A stretch of DNA of 12,647 nucleotides from Terrirubrum sp051646285 (GTDB lineage Bacteria > Pseudomonadota > Alphaproteobacteria > Rhizobiales > Beijerinckiaceae), in contig JBOFCU010000282.1 of NCBI GenBank assembly GCA_051646285.1, positions 1 to 12,647 on the forward strand. The letters are read 5' to 3'. Below the pieces are notes generated by a model. It did no database searches and had not been told where the DNA came from. It saw nothing but the letters and a program-made list of their open reading frames with translations. The translations under genes were made by a program, and so were the position numbers. This document shows, one piece after another, positions 7,293 to 12,647 of the stretch (positions within the stretch are counted from its first letter, which is position 1; every line of letters starts with the position of its first letter).

Positions 7293-8363
7293 CTAAACCC
7301 AAATGCCTGGCGGGACAATAAGCTGCCCTTCAAACAGGCGCCGCGCCGTGCGCATCACACCTGCGCGGGCGACCGATCCATCGGCTGCAATCTGCAATTC
7401 AATTTCAATTTTTCCGGACGGGTGTTCAATAACAACGAGCGGCCCCGGCGCGGCAAATTCCTGCGCGACCGAACCGGGAATTTTCGTGGCTGCGGCAATA
7501 CAGAGCGCGCCTGTTACCGCATGCGCACGGTGCACCTGTTTGGGTGTCAGATAAATCGACCGAATCGTGCCGCCGTCACGCGCCGCACCTACAAGGGCCA
7601 TTTTTGGCACAACACTGTTGGAGACATCGCCAAGCCCCATCCATTCACCGGCCTTCATCCGCATAGACTCAAGAGAGGCGAACAAGTTGCGATTGGCATC
7701 AAGCTGCTCAGGCGTTTCCGTGCCTTGCACACCGACATCTGCCGCGCGGACAATCATGATCGGCATCGCATAATCAACAAGGCTCACATCGATACCATCA
7801 ATGGTCTGGCGTGAATTTTTTGCAGGCAACAATTGTCCTGTCACAGCGCCGGCCGCTTCTGAAAATATCAGGCTGATCGGTGCAGCCGTTCCCGGCACAC
7901 CATCAATGGCAAAGCCGCCATCATATTTCACGACACCCTCAGGCGTCTGTATCAGCGCCGTCACAAGTGTTTCAGTGTTGATATTAAAAATGCGCACGGG
8001 CGTTTCACCATCCCGCGCCGGCACAAGGCCAGCCTCAATGGCAAACGGGCCAACACCTGCAAGCATGTTGCCGCAATTGGGTTTGGTATCAACGAACGGC
8101 TTGTGGATATCCACCTGCGCAAACAGATAATCAACATCGGCATCAGGCCGCATGCTTTTTGAAACAATCGCCACCTTGCTGGTGAGGGGATTGCCACCGC
8201 CAATGCCATCAACCTGCAGAGCGTTTCCTGACCCCATGACGGCGGCCAGCACCTTGTCACGTGTGGCCCTATCGGATGGCAAATCACCCGCCAGAAAATA
8301 AGGGCCGCGTGATGTGCCGCCGCGCATCAGAACGGCTGGAATTTTGCGTGGCCTGCTGATCAT
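7293..8363 (-). CDS. galD: GalD/PrpF-family tautomerase-isomerase (likely 4-oxalomesaconate tautomerase)
   Basis: Cofactor-free isomerase of the PrpF/diaminopimelate-epimerase-like fold, 356 aa, close to the usual 350-390. Seen: the N-terminal LMRGGTSRGPYFLAGDLP (12-29), DGIGGGNPLTSKVAIV (52-67) and the active-site cysteine C97 in PNCGNMLAGVGPFAIEAGLV. This combination is typical of 4-oxalomesaconate tautomerase GalD (gallate or protocatechuate 4,5-cleavage routes). PrpF-type methylaconitate or aconitate isomerases are the alternative. The ATG at 8363 is preferred over the TTG at 8393: GGGGCGAG precedes it at a good distance and homologues start about a dozen residues before LMRGG. No dioxygenase or other gallate genes lie nearby, so the pathway is uncertain. 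The TctC-type binding protein immediately downstream fits uptake plus isomerisation of a tricarboxylic acid. Hand-counted 60-base samples of this unit are often poorer in GC than cds1. Confidence 0.85.
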   Translation of the reverse strand: MISRPRKIPAVLMRGGTSRGPYFLAGDLPSDRATRDKVLAAVMGSGNALQVDGIGGGNPLTSKVAIVSKSMRPDADVDYLFAQVDIHKPFVDTKPNCGNMLAGVGPFAIEAGLVPARDGETPVRIFNINTETLVTALIQTPEGVVKYDGGFAIDGVPGTAAPISLIFSEAAGAVTGQLLPAKNSRQTIDGIDVSLVDYAMPIMIVRAADVGVQGTETPEQLDANRNLFASLESMRMKAGEWMGLGDVSNSVVPKMALVGAARDGGTIRSIYLTPKQVHRAHAVTGALCIAAATKIPGSVAQEFAAPGPLVVIEHPSGKIEIELQIAADGSVARAGVMRTARRLFEGQLIVPPGIWV

Positions 8364-8380
8364 GCTTGTTCTCGCCCCAA

Positions 8381-8398
8381 TATCATTGGCCAATCATA
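8381..8398. promoter_or_regulatory. Palindromic operator candidate at the galD promoter
   Basis: The perfect 10-bp palindrome ATTGGCCAAT (8385-8394) is extended by TAT (8381-8383) and ATA (8396-8398) with one unpaired position on each side, giving an 18-bp dyad. It covers the predicted -10 box and transcription start of galD, the place for a repressor to act. No regulator gene is adjacent to galD; which protein binds is unknown. Confidence 0.45.
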
Positions 8399-8420
8399 AT
8401 TGATTGAGCTGTTGCAGCAA
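8393..8420 (-). promoter_or_regulatory. Predicted sigma70-type promoter of galD-tctC
   Basis: On the minus strand TTGCTG (8415-8420) and TATGAT (8393-8398) are separated by 16 bases, a reasonable -35/-10 pair. Transcription would start near 8386, leaving a leader of about 23 bases that holds the GGGGCGAG ribosome site before the ATG at 8363. This spacing supports both promoter and start codon. Not tested. Confidence 0.5.
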
Positions 8421-8483
8421 TGGTCGAAGGCTGCCATTCAGCCCTGCCGATGAAAGTCTTGCTATCGCGTCGTCAGGTTTGCC

Positions 8484-9581
8484 ATGTCCAGCTATCGCAC
8501 CTCGCCCGCCATTGCTGCCCGCCGTGACTGGGCGCGTGATGCGGTGAAAATGATCGAGGCGGATTTCAACCGGTCTGCCGACACCCATCTGTTCCGGGTG
8601 CCCCTGCCGGGCGCGCCGGATATTGCATTTTACCTGAAGGATGAATCGACCCACCCGACAGGCAGCCTCAAGCACCGGCTGGCCCGTTCCCTGTTCCTGC
8701 ATGCCCTGTGCAATGGCTGGATCGGGCCTGATACCCCGGTGATCGAAGCCTCATCGGGCTCAACCGCCGTCTCCGAGGCGTATTTCGCGCAAATGCTGGG
8801 CCTGCGCTTTATCGCGGTGATGCCGCGCTCCACCTCCGCCGAGAAGGTGGCGCAAATCGCCTTCTATGGCGGCGAGAGCCATTTCGTTGACAGCGCTCAG
8901 GAGATGTATGCGGCGAGCGAGCACTTGGCAGACTCGCTTGGCGGGCATTTCATGGACCAGTTCACCTATGCCGAGCGGGCCACGGACTGGCGCGGCAACA
9001 ACAACATCGCCGATTCCATTTTCCAGCAGATGGAGCGGGAAGAGCATCCGGTGCCGGCCTGGATTGTTGTCGGGGCCGGCACAGGCGGCACATCCGCCAC
9101 GCTGGGACGCTATGTGCGCTACCGCCGCCTGCCGACGCACATCTGTCTGGCTGACCCGGTGCAATCGGTGTTTCACCAGCATCTGAAAGACCGCAGCCTC
9201 TGCACCGCCCCGCCACCGATGTCCTGCGTGGAAGGCATTGGGCGCCCGCGCTGCGAACCCTCCTTTATCCCCGCCCTGATCGATCGGGCCGAGGCCATCA
9301 CCGACGCGCAGAGCATCGCCGCAGCCCGTGTGCTGTCTCGCCATACCGGCAAGGCGTGCGGCGGTTCCACCGGCACCAACTTCTGGGTCGTGGCGCGGCT
9401 GGTGTCTGAGATGCAGGCACGCGGTGAGACCGGCTCGATCATCACACTGCTGTGCGATTCCGGCGAACGGTACCGCTCAACGCTGATGAATGATGAGTGG
9501 CTCGCCTGCCGTGGTCTCGATATTGCCGCTGAAACGGCGGCGCTGACCGATTTTCTTTCAACAGGCATGCTGCGCGCCTGA
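8484..9581 (+). CDS. cds1: PLP-dependent L-cysteine desulfhydrase, Cds1 type
   Basis: PLP enzyme of the cysteine synthase/beta-family (fold type II), 365 aa. The sequence matches my recollection of Cds1 proteins, first studied in Mycobacterium tuberculosis, which break L-cysteine into H2S, pyruvate and ammonia. Seen: RDWARDAVKMIEADFNRSADTHL (14-36), the Schiff-base lysine K63 in PTGSLKHRLARS, the substrate-loop ASSGSTA (89-95), MDQFTYAERATDWRGNNNIA (157-176) and the phosphate-binding glycine loop GAGTGGTSAT (198-207). Length and all motifs look intact. Start ATG 8484 has only a modest ribosome site (CAGG, 8474-8477). It is divergent from galD and precedes the XRE-cupin gene by 78 bases; those 78 bases contain a dyad operator. 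A cysteine synthase-like role is the alternative. The downstream hairpins are too weak to call a terminator. Confidence 0.85.
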   Translation: MSSYRTSPAIAARRDWARDAVKMIEADFNRSADTHLFRVPLPGAPDIAFYLKDESTHPTGSLKHRLARSLFLHALCNGWIGPDTPVIEASSGSTAVSEAYFAQMLGLRFIAVMPRSTSAEKVAQIAFYGGESHFVDSAQEMYAASEHLADSLGGHFMDQFTYAERATDWRGNNNIADSIFQQMEREEHPVPAWIVVGAGTGGTSATLGRYVRYRRLPTHICLADPVQSVFHQHLKDRSLCTAPPPMSCVEGIGRPRCEPSFIPALIDRAEAITDAQSIAAARVLSRHTGKACGGSTGTNFWVVARLVSEMQARGETGSIITLLCDSGERYRSTLMNDEWLACRGLDIAAETAALTDFLSTGMLRA

Positions 9582-9614
9582 ATCCCGCACCGGGGACTGC
9601 CCAATTTTTGCGCT

Positions 9615-9656
9615 TGATTCTTATATAGAAGATTGCATTCTTCTATAATGGAATCA
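9615..9656. promoter_or_regulatory. 42-bp dyad operator/promoter before the XRE-cupin gene
   Basis: TGATTC (9615-9620) and TATAGAAGA (9624-9632) are mirrored by TCTTCTATA (9639-9647) and GAATCA (9651-9656) around a TGCA centre (9634-9637); 17 of 21 paired positions are complementary. It can equally be read as two TTC-N7-GAA sites, 9618-9630 and 9641-9653. The right spacer contains a consensus -10 hexamer TATAAT (9644-9649) and the left contains TATATA (9622-9627); a clear -35 was not found. Placement suggests autoregulation of the downstream regulator. With the TATAAT box the transcript would start near 9656, almost leaderless for the ATG at 9660. Confidence 0.65.
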
Positions 9657-9659
9657 GCT

Positions 9660-10295
9660 ATGCCCGCCTCTGCCGATCCCCCGGCGACCGCTCTCGACCT
9701 GCGCATTGCCGCGCGCCTGCGTGCGGCGCGGCACGAGCATGACCTGACGCTTGATGCGCTGGCTGCCCGCGCCGGTGTCAGCCGGGCCATGATTTCAAAG
9801 ATCGAGCGGGGGGAGGCCAGCCCGACCGCCAGCCTGCTGGCGCGGCTCTGCAACGCGCTCGGCTTTGGCCTGTCCACCCTGTTCGAGGACACAGGGGCCG
9901 CAGTGTCCGCCAAAGGCAGCTCCCCGTCGCGCAGCCCGCTGGCGCAGCGCTCTGCACAGACAGTATGGCAAGACCCTGAAACAGGCTATATCCGCCGCAA
10001 TGTATCGCCGCGGGGATGGGCGGCGGGCATGGAAATTGTCGAGGTGACGCTGCCCGCCGGACAGACCGTCTTTTTCGACAATGCCGCGCCCTTGGCCCTG
10101 TGCCAATTCATCTGGCTGCTGGATGGAGCCCTGACAATGACGGTGGCCGGGCAAACATACCCGATGCAGCCGGGGGACTGCCTGCATATGACGCTTGATG
10201 CGCCGCTGACATTTCACAACAGCGGCAAGGCTGCGGCGCGCTACGCCGTCGTCATCGAAACGCCCAAACCACCCCATGTCAGAGAACGGCCATGA
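9660..10295 (+). CDS. XRE-family regulator with C-terminal cupin sensor domain
   Basis: Transcription factor of 211 aa combining an N-terminal lambda-Cro/XRE helix-turn-helix (about 13-67; LTLDALAARAGVSRAMISKIERGEASPT is the recognition region) and a C-terminal cupin barrel (about 125-199; LPAGQTVFFD, QPGDCLHM). In this family the cupin binds a small effector and the HTH represses its own operon and nearby genes. The ATG at 9660 is chosen: GGAA (9650-9653) lies at ribosome-site distance, while the ATG at 9648 and the TTG at 9633 lie inside the dyad operator with no site before them. Its stop overlaps the start of the acetyltransferase gene (ATGA), so the two are coupled. The effector is unknown; amino-acid or sulfur-related compounds are a guess from the neighbouring desulfhydrase gene. 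Confidence 0.9.
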   Translation: MPASADPPATALDLRIAARLRAARHEHDLTLDALAARAGVSRAMISKIERGEASPTASLLARLCNALGFGLSTLFEDTGAAVSAKGSSPSRSPLAQRSAQTVWQDPETGYIRRNVSPRGWAAGMEIVEVTLPAGQTVFFDNAAPLALCQFIWLLDGALTMTVAGQTYPMQPGDCLHMTLDAPLTFHNSGKAAARYAVVIETPKPPHVRERP

Positions 10296-10756
10296 TCAGC
10301 ATTGCCCCCGGCGACCTTGATGACCCGCGCATTGTGGCGCTGCTGCAATTTCATTTCACCCAGGCCCATGCAGTGACGCCGAAAGGCAGCGCCCATGCGC
10401 TGGATGTGAGCGGCCTGAAAACGCCCGATATTTCCTTCTGGGCTGCGTGGCACGGCGATGTGCTGGCAGGCATCGGTGCGCTCAAGCAGCTTGCGCCTGA
10501 TGCTGGCGAAATCAAATCCATGCACACTGCCACGGCCATGCGCCGCAGCGGTGTGGGCAGTGCCATGCTTGCGCATATCATGGCAACGGCGCGCGACCGT
10601 GACTATGCGCGCCTGTATCTGGAAACAGGGTCATTCGATTATTTCCGCCCGGCTGCTGCCCTGTACCGCAAGCATGGTTTCAAGGACTGTCCGCCCTTTG
10701 CCGGATACAGGCCGGACCCGAACAGCCTTTTCATGATGTGCGACCTGACGGGATAA
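10292..10756 (+). CDS. GNAT-family N-acetyltransferase
   Basis: Cytoplasmic acetyl-CoA-dependent acetyltransferase, 154 aa, a single GNAT domain of normal length. The acetyl-CoA pyrophosphate-binding motif is visible as MRRSGVGSAML (83-93) following the beta4 strand GEIKSMHT (72-79). LYLETGSF (108-115), AALYRKHGF (122-130) and the ending GYRPDPNSLFM (138-148) recall the YsnE-like subgroup. The ATG at 10292 overlaps the regulator's TGA by 4 bases (ATGA), so translation is coupled and the enzyme should be under the same control. The substrate is unknown; regulator-GNAT pairs of this kind often acetylate small amines or amino-acid-like toxic compounds, which is only a family-level inference. Confidence 0.9.
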   Translation: MISIAPGDLDDPRIVALLQFHFTQAHAVTPKGSAHALDVSGLKTPDISFWAAWHGDVLAGIGALKQLAPDAGEIKSMHTATAMRRSGVGSAMLAHIMATARDRDYARLYLETGSFDYFRPAAALYRKHGFKDCPPFAGYRPDPNSLFMMCDLTG

Positions 10757-10838
10757 CCCGGCGCACTGATCCTCAATTCAGACTGATGCAAAAAAATCTT
10801 CAGGCCCTATATTCAAGGCTGTTTCCCGGAATGGCCTT
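10757..10838 (+). promoter_or_regulatory. Short intergenic with possible promoter of the helicase gene
   Basis: This 82-base gap holds CTATATT (10807-10813), a good -10 candidate, about 26 bases before the helicase start; a -35 at proper spacing is poor (GATGCA, 10785-10790). GGA at 10828-10830 can serve as ribosome site for the GTG at 10839. No terminator hairpin follows the acetyltransferase gene, so read-through from the upstream operon is possible. Confidence 0.35.
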
Positions 10839-12647
10839 GTGACTGACCTGCTGCCGCGGCTTTTTCTCGACTGGTTTGCGGCGCGCGGATGGAGCCCGCG
10901 GGCGCACCAGCTTGCGCTGGCGCAAAAGGTTCGTGACGGCGAGTCCGTTCTGCTGGTGGCACCCACCGGCGCGGGCAAGACGCTGGCGGGGTTTCTGCCG
11001 TCCCTCGTCGCATTATCGCAGCGCACCCGGCCGAGAAAAATCGCCGGCACAAAAGAACCTGCGCCGTCACCGCTGCACACCCTTTATATTTCGCCGCTGA
11101 AGGCGCTGACGGTCGATATTGCCCGCAATCTCGAAGCACCGGTCACGGAGATGGCGCTGCCGGTGACGATTGAAACGCGCACCGGCGATACCAGCGCTGC
11201 CAAGCGCCAGCGCCAGCGCACGTCGCCGCCGGATATTTTATTGACGACGCCTGAGCAGCTTGCCTTGCTTCTCGCCCATCGTGATGCGCGGCCGATGTTT
11301 GCCAATCTCAAGCGCATTATCGTGGATGAACTGCATTCCCTCGTGACATCCAAACGCGGGGATCTGCTGGCGCTTGATCTCGCGCGCGTGCGTTTTTTTG
11401 CGCCAAACGCCATCAGCATCGGCCTGTCTGCCACCGTGCGCGCGCCCGAACAGTTGCAACGCTGGCTGAGCGACCAGACACAGAATAAAATGGCTGCGCT
11501 AGTGACGCTGAAAGGTGGCGCAGCGGCGCACTTGTCCATTCTCAAAACTGCAACACGGCTGCCGATTGCCGGCCATACCGCCGTGCATGCCTATGGCGAA
11601 ATTTATTCCGCCATCAAGGCGCACAAAACGACGCTGCTGTTCGTCAATACACGCATGCAGGCGGAATTTCTGTTCCAGAAATTATGGGACCTCAACGAGG
11701 ATGCCCTGCCCATTGCGCTGCATCACGGCTCGCTCGATGTCTCGCAGCGGCGCAAGGTGGAAGCGGCGATGACCGCCGGCACATTGCGGGCTGTCGTCTG
11801 CACATCAACGCTCGATCTCGGCATTGACTGGGGCGATGTCGATCTTGTCATCAATCTGGGCGCACCCAAGGGTGCCAGCCGCCTGATGCAACGGGTGGGC
11901 CGTGCCAACCACAGGCTTGATGAACCCTCAAAAGCGCTGCTCGTGCCGACCAACCGCTTCGAGGCCATGGAGTGCCGCGCGGCGCTGGATGCGGTTGCGA
12001 TGGCCGCGCAGGATACGCCGGATGTGAAAACCGGCGGGCTTGATGTGCTGGCCCAGCATGTTCTGGGCATGGCCTGCTCGGAAGCCTTCGATGCCGACGC
12101 GCTGTTTGCAGAGGTCACATCCGCGCTGCCCTATGCGGATCTCGACCGCCAGACCTTCGATGACATTCTCAATTTTGCGGCGACAGGCGGTTATGCGCTG
12201 AAATCCTACGACCGCTTTGCAAAAATCAAAAAAGGCAAGGATGGGCTGTGGCGCATCAGCGATGCGGCGATGGCACAGCGCTACCGCATGAACGTCGGCA
12301 CCATTGTGGAAGAGCCGATGCTGACAGTGCGGCTTGGCCGCGTGCGCACCCGCGCGGCTGGTGCTGCCGGTGGAAAAATTGCCATGGGCGGGCGCGTGCT
12401 GGGCGAGGTCGAGGAATATTTTGCCGAACAGCTCACGGGTGGTGACACCTTTATTTTCGCCGGAGAAATTCTGCGCTTTGAGGGCATGCAGGACAATGAG
12501 GTGATTGTAACGCGCGCGCCGCCGGGCACAGATGCGAAAGTGCCATCCTACGCCGGCGGGCGCTTTCCGCTCTCGACGTTTCTGGCCGAACAGGTGCGGG
12601 CGATGATTGCGGACCCGGCTTTATGGAAAAAACTGCCGAAGGAGGTG
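10839..12647 (+). CDS. Ligase-associated Lhr-type DEXH-box helicase, 3' truncated
   Basis: Superfamily 2 DNA helicase of the Lhr group, the variant found with an ATP-dependent DNA ligase and nucleases in a bacterial DNA damage response cluster. 603 codons are visible, open to the window edge; the family is roughly 800 aa or more. Seen: Walker A APTGAGKT (41-48), ISPLKALTVDIARNLEAP (84-101), TTPEQL (136-141), DELH box (163-166), motif III SAT (197-199), ALHHGSLDVSQRRKVE (293-308), TSTLDLGIDWGDVDLV (322-337) and motif VI QRVGRANHR (351-359). A winged-helix/Lhr core region follows. GTG 10839 is the first sensible start: GGA lies 8 bases before and the protein then opens with the family's LFLDWFAARGWSPRAHQ. 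The nearby ATG at 10831 is out of frame and stops after three codons. Ligase and metallophosphoesterase partners would be expected downstream, outside the window. Confidence 0.93.
   Translation, partial: MTDLLPRLFLDWFAARGWSPRAHQLALAQKVRDGESVLLVAPTGAGKTLAGFLPSLVALSQRTRPRKIAGTKEPAPSPLHTLYISPLKALTVDIARNLEAPVTEMALPVTIETRTGDTSAAKRQRQRTSPPDILLTTPEQLALLLAHRDARPMFANLKRIIVDELHSLVTSKRGDLLALDLARVRFFAPNAISIGLSATVRAPEQLQRWLSDQTQNKMAALVTLKGGAAAHLSILKTATRLPIAGHTAVHAYGEIYSAIKAHKTTLLFVNTRMQAEFLFQKLWDLNEDALPIALHHGSLDVSQRRKVEAAMTAGTLRAVVCTSTLDLGIDWGDVDLVINLGAPKGASRLMQRVGRANHRLDEPSKALLVPTNRFEAMECRAALDAVAMAAQDTPDVKTGGLDVLAQHVLGMACSEAFDADALFAEVTSALPYADLDRQTFDDILNFAATGGYALKSYDRFAKIKKGKDGLWRISDAAMAQRYRMNVGTIVEEPMLTVRLGRVRTRAAGAAGGKIAMGGRVLGEVEEYFAEQLTGGDTFIFAGEILRFEGMQDNEVIVTRAPPGTDAKVPSYAGGRFPLSTFLAEQVRAMIADPALWKKLPKEV

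Noticed and set aside
8364..8393. TTG start extending the tautomerase by 10 residues
   Set aside because: That codon falls within the predicted -10 box and palindrome, upstream of the likely transcription start; the ATG at 8363 has a good ribosome site.
9584..9609. Terminator after cds1 (short GC hairpins before TTTTT)
   Set aside because: The stems are only 3-4 bp and mutually exclusive, with the T-run too far from the first; not enough to call.
9173..9913. A 246-codon minus-strand frame across cds1 and the regulator
   Set aside because: It spans two well-supported plus-strand genes and their operator and is rich in Ser/Arg/Ala, typical of a high-GC shadow frame.
1..12647. CRISPR array, tRNA/rRNA gene, transposase, integrase or phage genes
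   Set aside because: I looked for regularly spaced repeats, cloverleaf-like segments and mobile-element proteins on both strands and saw none.

Overview
The window reads as chromosomal DNA of an alphaproteobacterium, most likely Hyphomicrobiales (Rhizobiales, Brucellaceae/Phyllobacteriaceae-like). Support: moderately high GC, alphaproteobacterial-type YejB/YejE and LepA, a ligase-associated Lhr-type helicase, and a short palindrome-containing stretch before lepA that resembles the dispersed repeats of this order. Genus-level placement is not possible from the sequence alone. All calls rest on reading the translations and recalling family features; no search was run.

Layout. 1-3097 (+): the 5'-truncated permease gene yejB, then yejE (1 base later), then an SMP-30/gluconolactonase-family gene 27 bases on, in the place where the ATPase gene yejF is usually found. 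A hairpin at 3102-3122 separates this operon from the convergent gene for a periplasmic L,D-transpeptidase (3147-3779, -) with a Tat-like lipoprotein signal. 3999-4349 (-) is a probable small exported protein of unknown function whose start overlaps the stop of lepA (4342-6147, -). 6283-8363 (-) is a two-gene unit: a GalD/PrpF-type tautomerase followed by a TctC/Bug solute-binding protein, with a recognisable promoter and a palindrome at its start and a strong terminator at its end. 8484-9581 (+) encodes a Cds1-type cysteine desulfhydrase. 9660-10756 (+) is a translationally coupled XRE-cupin regulator and GNAT acetyltransferase preceded by an elaborate dyad operator. From 10839 to the window end (+) runs the first 603 codons of a large DEXH helicase.

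How they work together. YejB/YejE would form the membrane channel of a peptide (microcin C-type) importer. The tautomerase and binding protein suggest capture and isomerisation of an unsaturated tricarboxylate-like compound. The XRE-cupin protein probably represses its own operon through two TTC-N7-GAA sites, and may also affect cds1 just upstream. I see no CRISPR array, tRNA, rRNA, transposase or phage gene. The region is mostly ordinary core/accessory metabolism. The points most worth a second look are the dyad operator at 9615-9656, the palindrome over the tautomerase promoter, the missing yejF and the small exported protein overlapping lepA.
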